In this document: positions 25,709 through 35,082 of the stretch, piece after piece
Position numbering within the stretch: position 1 is the stretch's first letter
Layout of the letters: each line of letters opens with the position of its first letter
DNA from: Paenibacillus_AB hodogayensis
Lineage (GTDB): Bacteria > Bacillota > Bacilli > Paenibacillales > NBRC-103111
Assembly (NCBI RefSeq): GCF_039536325.1
Contig: NZ_BAAAYO010000002.1
Span: 682,001 to 746,000 of the forward strand
Direction: 5' to 3'
DNA length: 64,000 bases
The notes under the pieces: generated by a model
The model's database searches: none
What the model saw: only the letters and a program-made list of their open reading frames with translations
What the model was told of the DNA's origin: nothing
Program-made: the position numbers and the translations under genes

Positions 25709-25752
25709 AAAGCTCGCCGACGGCGTCCCCCAGGACCTGTCAGGCGAGCTTT
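25709..25752. terminator. Bidirectional terminator
   Basis: AAAGCTCGCC (25709-25718) pairs with GGCGAGCTTT (25743-25752), with an A7 run on the left. It serves the ABC operon and the converging small gene. Confidence 0.75.
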
Positions 25753-26152
25753 ATTGATGAAACCTCCACCACCGCTTTCCCCTCTTGTACGTATCGACCC
25801 GGGATAAAGGCTCAGGTCGTACGGAAGGGGGCACGGACCGCTGCTCCTGAACCGGCTTGCGGTGAATTGCCGCAGAGTCCCCGGCTCTTCGCGGCTCTGA
25901 CGCTTTGGGGCTCTCGGCCGGCTCCGCTGCGGAAAGCGCGGCCGCGGACTGCCGGACCGAAAGTTGGTCTTCAAGAAAGGCAATGCGTTTTAACGTCTCG
26001 GACAGGGCTGCCTCCAGCCGCTCGATGCGCTCGAGCTCCGAAGACTTGTTCCTTCTAAGGCGTGCCGCTGTTACCGGCTCCTCCGGCTCTTCCCCGGGCT
26101 TGGACGATAGCAGCAGGTTCAGTTCTTCCTGGCTAAGCAATGAATTGCGCAA
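25751..26152 (-). CDS. Hypothetical protein with FliM-like 'SQEELN' start and coiled coil
   Basis: About 133 residues. The N terminus 'LSQEELNLLLSS' looks like the CheY-binding start of FliM-type proteins, but the rest does not. A coiled coil follows (LERIERLEAALSETLKRIAFLEDQL), then an Ala/Pro/Ser-rich low-complexity tail ending in basic-aromatic 'KRGKRWWRFHQ'. The TTG at 26152 has AAAGGGAG about 10 bases upstream; a TTG at 26185 is the alternative. No family recognised. Confidence 0.6.
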   Translation of the reverse strand: MRNSLLSQEELNLLLSSKPGEEPEEPVTAARLRRNKSSELERIERLEAALSETLKRIAFLEDQLSVRQSAAALSAAEPAESPKASEPRRAGDSAAIHRKPVQEQRSVPPSVRPEPLSRVDTYKRGKRWWRFHQ

Positions 26153-26340
26153 AACGAACCGTCTCTCCCTTTGACCCCGAATCAATCTCTAGTGGCATCG
26201 TACCTATTAGTTTCCTGCTCCGCCGGGCAAAAGTCAATACCTGTTTTTCCCACCTTTTCCTTCGTTCCGCACGCTCCGATGCGACCTTTGCCGCTCTGCT
26301 GCGTATGGATATAGAAGAACATGAAAGCGAGGCAATGCCT

Positions 26341-27081
26341 ATGAGCGACCTTTCCTACGAGCAATCCATTCGCCGCGACTTGGCCGCCTGGGAACGAAAA
26401 ATATTGAAACCGCCGGGCCTGTTCGGACGCACGTCGAAAAATGTCCAGACGAAAATCAACGAAGTCATTCCCGCCAAAGTGCACAGCGCCCTGACAGCGG
26501 CGGTCAAAAGCATTTTTCATACCGTTCTGTTCACGCTCGAATACGTGCCGCAGAGCCTTCCCCGAGTCGGCCTGTCCTTGCGTGAGCGGGATGAGCTGGC
26601 CGCCGCGGCCATCAATACGTACAAAAAGATCGCCGCCGCGGAAGGTGCCGGCACGGGGGCCGGGGGCTTCGTTCTCGGTCTCGTCGATTTCCCCGCGCTG
26701 ATCGCCATCAAAATGAAACTGCTGTTCGAGCTGGCTCATCTGTACGGCTTCTCTACCAGAGATTATCGCGAGCGGTTGTTCCTGCTCTACGTGTTCCAGC
26801 TCGCTTTCTCCGGACATGAGCACAAAACCCAGGTGTACGCGGTCATACGGGATTGGGATGCCGTATCCATGCAGTACCCCGCCGGCGAGCAAGCTCTGCA
26901 TGCGATGGACTGGACCAAGCTCCAGCAGGAATATCGCGACGCCATCGATTTGCGCAAATTACTGCAGCTGCTCCCCGGCATCGGCGCCATTGTCGGGGCA
27001 TGGGCCAATTACGGCCTGCTGGAGGAGCTTGGCGAAGCGGCCACCCAGTCGTTCCGTCTGCGTTTGCTGACTCTCGGTTAG
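26341..27081 (+). CDS. EcsC family protein
   Basis: The roughly 246-residue product resembles EcsC, a protein of unknown biochemical function linked to the EcsAB transporter and secretion/competence in Bacillus. Visible features are 'AWERKILKPPGLFGRTSKNVQTKINEVIP' (family start, quoted in part as AWERKILKPPG), a glycine-rich hydrophobic stretch with 'GAGGFVLGLVDFPALI' and C-terminal 'LLPGIGAIVGAWANYGLL'. No ecsAB genes are nearby. Start is uncertain: ATG 26341 (AGCGAGG 8 bases upstream) or ATG 26335. Confidence 0.82.
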   Translation: MSDLSYEQSIRRDLAAWERKILKPPGLFGRTSKNVQTKINEVIPAKVHSALTAAVKSIFHTVLFTLEYVPQSLPRVGLSLRERDELAAAAINTYKKIAAAEGAGTGAGGFVLGLVDFPALIAIKMKLLFELAHLYGFSTRDYRERLFLLYVFQLAFSGHEHKTQVYAVIRDWDAVSMQYPAGEQALHAMDWTKLQQEYRDAIDLRKLLQLLPGIGAIVGAWANYGLLEELGEAATQSFRLRLLTLG

Positions 27082-27259
27082 CACTTGAACCGCCCCTTCG
27101 TCCGCCGCGTTCTCCGGCATTTTCGGGCACAAGCTTCGTGATGGCGCTTGGCTGGAAATGCCAGGGAAACCGCCCGTTTGGGCGGCTACCCCCTACCCAT
27201 ACGCCGCAATATCCGCTATGCTGGTATAGACCATTACGGATAGAAGGGATTGCGGAATA

Positions 27260-27832
27260 TTGGCAAAATTGTATTTTCGGTACGGCGCGATGAACAGCGG
27301 CAAATCGATCGAGGTGCTCCGGACCGCCCACAATTACGAAGAGCAAGGCAAGCAGGTGCTGCTATTCACCCCGGCTATCGATGACCGGTACGGCTCCGGC
27401 TCGATCACCTCCCGCATCGGCATCCGGAAGGAAGCCGTCGTGATTACGGCGAAGCTGGACATGTTCAAGCTCGCCGAGCGGGAACGGCCGAACTGTATTC
27501 TTGTCGACGAAGCCCAATTTTTGAACGAAGGCCAAGTGAAGGCTTTGTGCGATATCGTGGATGAACTGGATATTCCCGTCATCGCCTACGGGCTGAGGGC
27601 CGATTTTCAAGGCAAGCTGTTCGAAGGCAGCTACCACCTGATGGCACTGGCGGACAAGATCGAGGAAGTCAAGACGGTATGCTGGCACTGCCAAAGCAAG
27701 GCGACGATGAATATGCGCTGCAAGGACGGCGTCCCCGTCTTCGAGGGCGAGCAGATTATGATCGGCGGCAACGAAAGCTATTTGCCGGTATGTCGCAAAT
27801 GCTACGGTCTTGCGCGCAAGCAAGCCCGCTGA
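27260..27832 (+). CDS. tdk: Thymidine kinase
   Basis: This salvage enzyme phosphorylates thymidine to dTMP. The 190-residue type II kinase has P-loop 'GAMNSGKS', the 'LVDEAQF' Walker B, the 'IAYGLRADFQGKLFEGS' lasso region and four zinc cysteines (CWHC near 142-145 and CRKC near 178-181). It starts with TTG at 27260 behind GAAGGGATTG. Monocistronic by appearance. Confidence 0.93.
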   Translation: MAKLYFRYGAMNSGKSIEVLRTAHNYEEQGKQVLLFTPAIDDRYGSGSITSRIGIRKEAVVITAKLDMFKLAERERPNCILVDEAQFLNEGQVKALCDIVDELDIPVIAYGLRADFQGKLFEGSYHLMALADKIEEVKTVCWHCQSKATMNMRCKDGVPVFEGEQIMIGGNESYLPVCRKCYGLARKQAR

Positions 27833-27897
27833 TTCGATTCGCAAGAGAACATAAACCAACGGCAACGGCCATGCCGACAGAAAAGAGGGACTCAGCT

Positions 27898-29551
27898 TTG
27901 ACTGCAATCGAAAGAAGACCTGCAAGACGGCTTATTCTGCTCCTGCTGACGCTTGTGCTGACTTGCGCCGGCATGACGCTTTCCGCCGGACAAGCCCATG
28001 CCTTATCCTACAGCTACAAGGGGTCCCCGACCGGGACCATCGGCTTGACGAAACCGACCATTCTGTTCGATTATACCACCGACATGCCTGTAGACCCGGA
28101 GCGTTATACCATGTCGCTGAACGGCCGCAACGTGCCGGTTACTTACGACAAAGCCAAGGAACGGTTCGTCTACACGCCGGATCAGGATTTGGCCCCGGGC
28201 GTCTACAACGTCACGATGTCGATCGTTTATTCGGGCTACGAGCCGGCCGAGAAGTCTTGGTCGTTCACGGTCGCCAAGGACGCCCTCAAGCAATTTGCAG
28301 CCCCTTCGGCCGACCAAAAAGAAATTCTGGCCGCGATTAACGATTACCGCGTTCTGTACGGGCTGCCCCCGGTCATCTTTACCGATCGGCTGAACGCCGC
28401 CGCATCCGCGCACGCCAGCTATTTAAAGGCCAACAAAGTCCAGCAGTCCGAGGGAAGCACCGCCAGCATGCACGAGCAGAAAGAAGGCTTGCCCGGCTTC
28501 TTCGGCCGAACGATTGGCGATCGGGCCGCCTATTTCGGCTACTTGTCCGGCGTCGGCGAGGACGCCGCGATGACGTTCGGAACGGTGGCGGAGGCGGTCG
28601 ACTCCTTATTCGATGCGCCTTATCACCGCAGCCCGTTCCTCAATCCGTACGTTACCGAGGTCGGCACCGGCAAAGAAGGTGATTATACGATTATCGAATT
28701 CGGCATCCAGGCGGACAAAAAGCCCCAATGGGTCGTCTCCCCGGCTTCGGGAGACCGGTACGTGCCGACCGGATTCGACGGCAACGAGATGCCCGACCCG
28801 CTTAGAATCCATACCGGCAAAACGTATCCCGTCGGATACCCGATCACGGCCGAGCTGTTCGGCGACGGCATCAAGGAAGTGAAGCTGCTCAGCGCCGATT
28901 TTACGGATGGCAGCAAACGTTCCATCGAGTTTTTTTCCAACACGCCGGCCAACGACGACAGTCTCTCAAATACGGTGATGCTTCTGCCCGCCAAACCTTT
29001 GCAGCCGGATACGACTTATCATGTCATGCTGACCTTGCAGGTCGTTCAAGCCGACGGAAGCCGCAATACGGAAGTGAAGGAATGGGAATTCACGACGGAG
29101 CCCGCTTCATCGATGGGTAAGCGGAAGCTGCACCAGAATGCGGCCGATTATAAAAGCAAGTACGTTTCGGCTGCGCCGATCCGGCGCACGGCAAGCTTCG
29201 GGCTGGACGCCGACAGGTATTCCGTGGACGGCATCGGCTTTCCAATGAACCGGAAGCCGGTTATTGTGGACGGCTCCTCGTATTTGTACATCCGCGATCT
29301 TGCGGCCGCGCTGGGCGCCGAGGTCGACTGGGATGCCGCAAAGCGGGCGGCTATTTACACCAAAGGCTCGCTGAAGATCACCTTGTTCACGACAAGCGAC
29401 GAAATCGAAGTAAATGGAGAGACGCCCGACAGACAGCCCGGCCCGGTTGATCGACGAGAACACGATGGTTCCCGTCCGTCTGCTATCGGAGGTGTTGGGC
29501 GCCAAGGTCGATTATACGGAAGCAACGCGTACGGTGACGATTACGTATTGA
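27898..29551 (+). CDS. Secreted CAP-domain protein with copper-amine-oxidase-like C-terminal domain; frameshifted near 29430
   Basis: A signal peptide (to about QAHA) leads to a beta domain with 'PTILFDYTTDMPVDPERY', a CAP/SCP domain ('EILAAINDYRVLYGLPPV' through 'EVGTGKEGDYTIIEFG'), an Ig-like 'KTYPVGYPITAELFG' region and a copper amine oxidase N-domain-like repeat (YLYIRDLAAALGAEVDWD). After 'EIEVNGE' the frame changes: the expected continuation ARLIDENTMVPVRL...VTITY stop is read one base over, from 29441 to the TGA at 29549-29551. One extra base around 29425-29437 would explain it. Unshifted, the frame runs to 29667 through a terminator and into glyS. Start: TTG 27898 with AGAGGG; ATG 27871 is an alternative. 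Confidence 0.78.
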
Positions 29552-29575
29552 TGAACGGCTTTGAACCCGCCTGCC

Positions 29576-29630
29576 AAAAAAAGCGTGCATGGACTCCGGA
29601 AGACTTCTCCCCTGTCCTTGCACGCTTTTT
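29576..29630. terminator. Bidirectional terminator between the CAP gene and glyS
   Basis: AAAAAGCGTGCA and TGCACGCTTTTT form the stem. It lies 25 bases after the frame-corrected CAP stop, which supports 29551 as the true gene end. Confidence 0.85.
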
Positions 29631-29641
29631 CCAATTCCTTT

Positions 29642-31024
29642 CTAAAAGTCGAGGCTGCGCTCAATAAACGGCTTCAATTCGGCAATCGGAAGCCGCTGCT
29701 GCTCCATCGTGTCGCGGTCGCGGACCGTCACCCGGCCGTCCTGCTCGGATTCGAAATCGTAGGTGATGCAATACGGGGTGCCGATCTCGTCATGCCGCCG
29801 ATACCGCTTCCCGATAGAGCCGCTCTCGTCGTAATCCACCGGGAAATGCTTTGCCAGATCGGCGAATATGCGCCCCGCCCCGTCGGACAGCTTCTTGGAT
29901 AAAGGAAATACGGCGGCCTTGTACGGAGCGAGCGCCGGATGCAGGTGCAGCACGGTACGACTGTCGTCGCCCTCCAGCTTCTGTTCCTCGAAGGCATCGA
30001 TCAGAAACGCCAGCGTCACGCGATCCGCGCCTAGGGAAGGCTCGATGCAATACGGCACATAACGCTCTCCCGACTCCGGATCGATGTAATGAAAATCTTC
30101 CCCGGAGTGCTCCATATGCTGCTTCAAATCGTAATCGGTCCGGTCGGCAATGCCCCACAGCTCGCCCCAGCCGAACGGAAACTTGAACTCGATGTCCGTC
30201 GTGGCGCTACTGTAATGGGATAGCTCGTCGTCCGCGTGGTCCCTCAGGCGGATGTTCGCTTCGTTCAAGCGGAGCGCCTTCAGCCATTCGAAGCAGAACG
30301 AACGCCAATACTCGAACCAGCGCCGATCCTCGCCCGGCTTGCAGAAAAACTCCAGCTCCATCTGCTCGAATTCGCGCGTGCGAAACGTAAAGTTGCCGGG
30401 CGTAATTTCGTTCCGGAAGCTTTTGCCGATTTGGCCGATGCCGAACGGCATTTTTTTGCGCATGGTGCGCTGCACGTTTTTGAAATTGACGAATATGCCT
30501 TGGGCCGTCTCCGGACGCAAATAAATGGCATTGGAACTGGATTCCGTTACACCCTGAAACGTCTTGAACATCAGGTTGAACTGCCGGATGTCGGTATAGT
30601 CGAATCCGCCGCAATCGGGACAAGCGATGTTGTGAGCTTCGATCAGTTGGCGCATTTCTTCGAACGACAAGCCGTCCGCAACCTTCTCGATCCCTTTGGC
30701 CGACAAAGCGTTCTCGATCAGTTTGTCCGCGCGGTGCCGCGCCTTGCACACCTTGCAGTCGATCATCGGATCGTTGAAATTGCCGACATGACCGGAAGCG
30801 ACCCACGCTTGCGGGTTCATCAAAATCGCCGCGTCCAGACCGACGTTCCAGGGCGATTGTTGAATAAATTTGCTCCACCACGCCCTTTTGACGTTGTTTT
30901 TCAGCTCGACGCCAAGCGGGCCGTAATCCCACGTATTCGCCAGCCCGCCGTATATATCCGAGCCCGGAAATACGAAACCGCGATGCTTGGCCAGCGCTAC
31001 GACTTGCTCCATGTTGACGCTCAT
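29642..31024 (-). CDS. glyS: Glycine--tRNA ligase (homodimeric class II)
   Basis: This enzyme charges tRNA-Gly. The 460-residue single-chain type has motif 'FVFPGSDIYGGLANTWDYGP' at the N terminus, motif 2 'SFRNEITPGNFTFRTREFEQ' (quoted as FRNEITPGNFTFRTREFEQM in the family), motif 3 'EPSLGADRVTLAF' and a C-terminal anticodon-binding domain. A zinc-like CxxC pair (CKVC, CPDC) sits in the insertion. It is controlled by an upstream T-box leader. Confidence 0.96.
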   Translation of the reverse strand: MSVNMEQVVALAKHRGFVFPGSDIYGGLANTWDYGPLGVELKNNVKRAWWSKFIQQSPWNVGLDAAILMNPQAWVASGHVGNFNDPMIDCKVCKARHRADKLIENALSAKGIEKVADGLSFEEMRQLIEAHNIACPDCGGFDYTDIRQFNLMFKTFQGVTESSSNAIYLRPETAQGIFVNFKNVQRTMRKKMPFGIGQIGKSFRNEITPGNFTFRTREFEQMELEFFCKPGEDRRWFEYWRSFCFEWLKALRLNEANIRLRDHADDELSHYSSATTDIEFKFPFGWGELWGIADRTDYDLKQHMEHSGEDFHYIDPESGERYVPYCIEPSLGADRVTLAFLIDAFEEQKLEGDDSRTVLHLHPALAPYKAAVFPLSKKLSDGAGRIFADLAKHFPVDYDESGSIGKRYRRHDEIGTPYCITYDFESEQDGRVTVRDRDTMEQQRLPIAELKPFIERSLDF

Positions 31025-31408
31025 GTTCTTCGCTCCTCATTGTCCTGCGCCCGTTGCCGGTTGTTCCGGCGGGTTCGGTACGCAATCGGAATATGGCGCC
31101 ATGGAAAGCCGGCTATGACAAATAGCCCTCTCCCACGGCATATGACTATGCCTAGGGACGAGAGCTGTTGCGTGCACCCGCGGTTCCACCCTAGTTGACG
31201 CGCTGAACCGGCCATTCTTAGGCTTCGGAAGGCAGCCAAAGAAACGTCCGGACCGCTGCGGTTGCCCGCGCGCGTCCCCCTTTGTTCGTATGCGGCTCCC
31301 GATTGCCTTTTCCCTGCGTCTTCCCCCGGGCTTTCACCGTCCCCGGGTCGCTGGTGCGAAAGTGGCGCAGGTACTATTCATCGTTCATGGCCGCCAATTT
31401 GATATGTG
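31025..31408 (-). ncRNA. Glycine T-box riboswitch leader of glyS
   Basis: On the minus strand the T-box sequence AGGGTGGAACCGCGGG is at 31192-31177, its antiterminator partner CCCT lies about 30 bases on (near 31152-31155), and a competing hairpin CTCTC...GAGAG with inner GGCAT/ATGCC follows. In stem I the specifier side reads AAAAGGCAATC, with GGC at 31307-31305, a glycine codon followed by the usual A. Uncharged tRNA-Gly (GCC) should favour readthrough. The leader runs from about the start site near 31408 to the glyS ATG. Confidence 0.88.
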
Positions 31409-31414
31409 TTCCTC

Positions 31415-31443
31415 ATTGTACCCGACTTCCAGGCAATTGGCAA
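31415..31443 (-). promoter_or_regulatory. SigA-type promoter of the glyS T-box transcript
   Basis: TTGCCA (31443-31438), 17 bases, TACAAT (31420-31415) on the minus strand, just ahead of the T-box stem I. It overlaps nothing but the end of the next upstream gene's 3' region. Confidence 0.75.
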
Positions 31444-31452
31444 TGTGCGTTC

Positions 31453-32958
31453 TTACTCCATCGGCGTGTAAAAGTTTTGCGTGTAATAGACATGCAGCGA
31501 GCCGCCGAAATATACCCCGACGCCCAAGTGCGTCGCGTTGCCGAGCAAGCTTTTGCGATGCCCGGTATGCGAATTGAGCCAGCCTGCATGAGCCGTGATC
31601 GCGTTCGGCTGTCCGGCGGCAATATTTTCCCCGACAAGCTTGTACGCGATTCCCGCCGCTTCGAAACGGTCCTTCAGCTGTTGACCGCCCGGACTCGTAT
31701 GATCGAAGTAGCCGGTTTTTCCCATGTCCCCGCTATGACCGCGCGCCACGGCGGCAGAACCGTCGTCCCAAGAGAAGGCGGTAAGCCCGCGCTTGACCCG
31801 GGCCGCATTCGCCAGATCGAATACTTCCCGCTCGAACGCTTGACGCAAGGCATCGCTGGCCGGCGGGTAATAGTCGGCTCGCGCCTGCTCGACGTCTTTG
31901 GCGATAATCTGAATTGCTTCCAGGGCGTTGTTCTCGTGCGTATCATAGAAAAAGGTGACGTAAGCGCCCTCGATCTCGTACACCCCGTCCTCGACGCCCG
32001 GGTTGTTCAGAAGGAAGCGCGAGGACCCTTTAATCAACGCGTCGAGCGGCTTGCCATACGCTTTGGTCACATCGGCCGACGTCTTGCCCGCTCCGCCGAT
32101 CCCCGCTTCGCGCGCCGTCCACACCGGACTGTTCGTGTACAAAGCGACTACTTTGCCGTCCTTGATGCCGATCTGCGCGTATTGCGCATAATCCGCGTTG
32201 TAGATGCTCCATTCGAAGCCGTACTCGCTCGGGTCACGACGAGACGGCGCGCCCAGCTTGGTTTGCACGGTCTCCGCCGTATCCCCGATCGATATGCCGC
32301 GAACCGCGAAGGCGCCGGTCTGAGCCGCAAGTCCGGTGACGAACTTCACCTTCTGCTTCATGTTGCGGATAAACTGCACCGCCTCGGCGCGCGTCAACGT
32401 ATCCCCGGCACCGAAGCCGGCTACGGTATTGGCTGTCTTTCCCTGTGCGATCGCGTTGTCGAGCAAAAAGGCCACGGCGGCCGCCTCGCCCAGCTCCTTG
32501 CCTTGCGAGGCGGCCAGCAGACGGGCTACCTGCCCTCTCGTATAGACAGCCGAAGCGCTCCCTTGATTGACGGGCCAGTGCATCTCCGCGGCAAACGCAT
32601 AATACGGGGCGTACCAAGCATCGCCGGTCTTGGCGGCCGGGATGGTCGATCCCACGTAAGCGCGAAGCAGCATCGTCAGAAACTCCGCTTCGTTGACCTG
32701 CTGATTCGGCTTGAACGTCCCGTCGGCGAAACCGTTCACAATCCCTTCGCCAACCGCCCATTCGACAGCATTTTTGCCCCAGTGCCCTTCCATATCCGAC
32801 AATATCGGCGAAGCGTCGGCCGCCATGGCCGAGATCGGCCCCCAATTGTGATTTGGCGCTGCCACACCCCCGAATGAGGCCGCGACGACCAACGCCGGCG
32901 CCAACAGCACCGGTAAGCTCTTTTTGCGAACCAGGCTCCATCTGCAGCGCATTCCCAT
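31453..32958 (-). CDS. Secreted SLH/CAP-domain (YkwD-like) surface protein
   Basis: The 501-residue protein has a signal peptide (to about SAMAADA), SLH motifs that anchor to secondary wall polymer ('GHWGKNAVEWAVGEGIVNGFADG', in parts, and 'LTRAEAVQFI'), a CAP-associated N domain (VRGISIGDTAETVQTKLG to YDTHENNALEAI) and a CAP domain. The CAP motifs are intact: 'EVFDLANAARVKRGL', 'ARGHSGDMGKTGYFDH' and 'HTGHRKSLLG'. Function of bacterial CAP proteins is unsettled. ATG at 32958 after AGGGGGATAATGA. Confidence 0.87.
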   Translation of the reverse strand: MGMRCRWSLVRKKSLPVLLAPALVVAASFGGVAAPNHNWGPISAMAADASPILSDMEGHWGKNAVEWAVGEGIVNGFADGTFKPNQQVNEAEFLTMLLRAYVGSTIPAAKTGDAWYAPYYAFAAEMHWPVNQGSASAVYTRGQVARLLAASQGKELGEAAAVAFLLDNAIAQGKTANTVAGFGAGDTLTRAEAVQFIRNMKQKVKFVTGLAAQTGAFAVRGISIGDTAETVQTKLGAPSRRDPSEYGFEWSIYNADYAQYAQIGIKDGKVVALYTNSPVWTAREAGIGGAGKTSADVTKAYGKPLDALIKGSSRFLLNNPGVEDGVYEIEGAYVTFFYDTHENNALEAIQIIAKDVEQARADYYPPASDALRQAFEREVFDLANAARVKRGLTAFSWDDGSAAVARGHSGDMGKTGYFDHTSPGGQQLKDRFEAAGIAYKLVGENIAAGQPNAITAHAGWLNSHTGHRKSLLGNATHLGVGVYFGGSLHVYYTQNFYTPME

Positions 32959-33173
32959 TCATTATCCCCCTATTCGCATCCGTTTCGTTTTTATTTTCGA
33001 CAAAACTTGCGGAACTCCTTTATTTTCCTGTCGCTCTCGACCGCTTCTCGACGTTTGTGACCTCTTCGCGTTTCGATGCGGCTCGGAAACATGTTTTTTC
33101 GGAAACGGGGCATACTGATGTTGCCAAAAAGGCTGAAAAACGCCAATGCGAAATCATGAAGGAGGCTTTATCC

Positions 33174-33446
33174 TTGAGCGAGCACGAGCGTATGAACCCG
33201 CTCTCCGGCGAACCTGTCGAAGTACAGGGTGTCTATTCGAACGAATGGGGCCGCGAGCAATTGCTGCAAAAAGGCGACGTGTTTCCGGCCGATCCCCAAT
33301 TGGGCACCACCTCCTGGCAGTTGGTCCGCTACAATGTGGACAGCCTAACCGGAGAGACCGAGCACGACCATCTGAATCTCGCCGATAAAAACGAGCAGGA
33401 CGGTCAAAATTCCCCGCGCAAGCATACCGACCGCGGAGATAAATAA
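33174..33446 (+). CDS. Small hydrophilic protein, YjzC-like
   Basis: The 90-residue product starts at TTG 33174, 8 bases after a perfect AAGGAGG. The middle region 'GVYSNEWGREQLLQKGDVFPADPQLG' (given here by its ends, GVYSNEW and GDVFPADP) resembles the short YjzC-type module, and the C terminus is Asp/Lys-rich ending HTDRGDK. No signal peptide. Function unknown. An assembly gap begins 11 bases after its stop. Confidence 0.65.
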   Translation: MSEHERMNPLSGEPVEVQGVYSNEWGREQLLQKGDVFPADPQLGTTSWQLVRYNVDSLTGETEHDHLNLADKNEQDGQNSPRKHTDRGDK

Positions 33447-33457
33447 CGCAAAACGAA

Positions 33458-33486
33458 NNNNNNNNNNNNNNNNNNNNNNNNNNNNN
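33458..33486. other. Assembly gap (29 N)
   Basis: A run of 29 undetermined bases in an intergenic position between a plus-strand and a minus-strand small gene. A terminator hairpin would be expected here; such hairpins often break assemblies. Confidence 0.95.
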
Positions 33487-33556
33487 ATGCCGGGAAGACG
33501 CCCCTTGTTTGGTACTACGTCTGACTTACGGGTCATGAAAAGCCGTCATGCAGGGA

Positions 33557-33742
33557 TCAGTGATCGCCCCGGCTGTCCGAAGCGTCGTTCACATACTCGT
33601 TCTCGCTTCCCTCGCCGGTCGGATTGTTGTTCTTGATCATGCTGAGCCGGCCTCTCCGCAGCTCGCCGTGCTCGTTGGCGCTGGCGACCGGATCGGATTT
33701 GCGGCTGGCGTCGTGCTTGCTGTTGTTGTATCGATTGGACAT
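33557..33742 (-). CDS. Small hydrophilic protein (61 aa)
   Basis: ATG 33742 follows GGGAGGTTATTCGTTT. The 61-residue product is rich in Asn, Ser, Asp and Arg (MSNRYNNSKHDASRK ... DASDSRGDH), with no hydrophobic stretch. Composition and size resemble small spore or stress proteins of Bacillales, but it does not match an SASP family I can name. Confidence 0.55.
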   Translation of the reverse strand: MSNRYNNSKHDASRKSDPVASANEHGELRRGRLSMIKNNNPTGEGSENEYVNDASDSRGDH

Positions 33743-33850
33743 AAACGAATAACCTCCCGGGTCGGCCGGCCGGAAGCTCCGGCGGCTCGTTCTGGCCTCT
33801 CGCCGCATGCCGGCGGAAGCCAAACCTAGGATGCGTCAAACGTCGCTCCG

Positions 33851-35071
33851 TTATGTACGATCAGACGGCATGGACGCTTGCGGAGAAGGGGACGTCCCCT
33901 TCTCCCAATCGTCCCGGAGCAAGAAGCCGGCTGCGCCGTGAATGACTTTGCCTGCAGCCAGATGATCGAAGACGATGCGCTGCAGCGACGTTTCCCGCGG
34001 CACGTTCGGCAAATCCGCCAGCTTGGTGCCGAATCCGAATACGCGCTCCAGCGTCTGCAGCTCATCGTATGCGCCCGGAGTGACGCAATAGTCGCTCTGG
34101 AAACGGACGATGTTCGCTTCTGCCGGAAGGAGAACAGGCCATTGCGGAGCCAGGAGCCAGGACGAGCAGACGAAAGCCAGGAACGGTTTTTCCGGAAAAA
34201 AAGCCGCGAAAAATTCCACGGCTTGGCCGTACGAATCCCGGCAAAGCTCGTGGGACATTTTGCTGCCCTCGGGAATGTGAACGTTCAATACGGTATTTCC
34301 GCGCTCCAGAACTAGCTCCCAGTCGCGCAACGATACCGTAACGGCCGTTCGACCGGCAACCGCGCCCGGAAGCACCGGATGTCCGGTATACGCGGAACCG
34401 TCCTCATCGAGCGAGGACGTCCATTCCCCCGCAGGATCGGAGATGCCGTTCGTCCCGTCCGCCTTGCCGTCCGCGCGGTAGCGAACGCCGGCTTCGCTGA
34501 GACCAAGCACCTCTCCGCTGGCCCGGTTGCGGAACACCTTAAAAGGCCTGTTGTACGCCATAAAGTGGAACTGCAGCCTACCGAGCCGGAACAGTTGGCC
34601 CGTCAGATGAGTGTAGAGCCAGTTGGCCTGATCGAGCCCCCATGTGCCGTGCTCGCTGTAATACCGCCGCATCCAGATCGTGATATCGCCCAGCGTATCG
34701 GTCAATATCCGTTCGGGAATTCCTTTTGCCTTATACACTTCGATCATCTGCGGGATCCCGCCCAGATAGACGAGCGCCGCCAGCATCCCCGCCTGCGGAC
34801 CGGCTTTCAGAAGCCGCTCGTTCGTCTCTCTGGGGGCCGTCTTTTCTACAAACAGCTCCCGGTGAAATTGACGCACCCGGTCGGCCTGTTCCGGCTCCGC
34901 CCGTACAACCGCAGCCCCTTCGGCTACCGCCGCTGCCGCATCATCGGGCAATCGGGCTGTATCGCAAGCCCAGCGGATAAAATCGGGATGCAGTACATCG
35001 ACGCTGCCGTCGTCACCGCTCCCCAGTATCGGACTATTCAGCAAACCGGCTCCCCCGCCTTCTATAGTCAT
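33851..35071 (-). CDS. Acyltransferase-domain protein (NAT_N plus GNAT_C type)
   Basis: About 406 residues. The pattern 'AALVYLGGIPQMIEVYKAKGIP', 'DITIWMRRYYSEHGTWGLDQ' and 'TGQLFRLGRLQF' is that of the two-domain acyltransferase family (NAT_N followed by GNAT-like C domain). In it 'NVHIPEG' and 'CSSWLLAPQW' belong to the C domain. Function unknown. The ATG at 35071 is 12 bases after the upstream GNAT stop; no strong ribosome site is seen, so coupling is likely. A GTG at 35143 would overlap the GNAT gene. Confidence 0.78.
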   Translation of the reverse strand: MTIEGGGAGLLNSPILGSGDDGSVDVLHPDFIRWACDTARLPDDAAAAVAEGAAVVRAEPEQADRVRQFHRELFVEKTAPRETNERLLKAGPQAGMLAALVYLGGIPQMIEVYKAKGIPERILTDTLGDITIWMRRYYSEHGTWGLDQANWLYTHLTGQLFRLGRLQFHFMAYNRPFKVFRNRASGEVLGLSEAGVRYRADGKADGTNGISDPAGEWTSSLDEDGSAYTGHPVLPGAVAGRTAVTVSLRDWELVLERGNTVLNVHIPEGSKMSHELCRDSYGQAVEFFAAFFPEKPFLAFVCSSWLLAPQWPVLLPAEANIVRFQSDYCVTPGAYDELQTLERVFGFGTKLADLPNVPRETSLQRIVFDHLAAGKVIHGAAGFLLRDDWEKGTSPSPQASMPSDRT

Positions 35072-35082
35072 GATCGCTTGCT

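Noticed and set aside
33505..33535. GTCTGACTT near the second gap as a fourth copy of the dispersed repeat
   Set aside because: Only nine bases match and the neighbouring bases do not.
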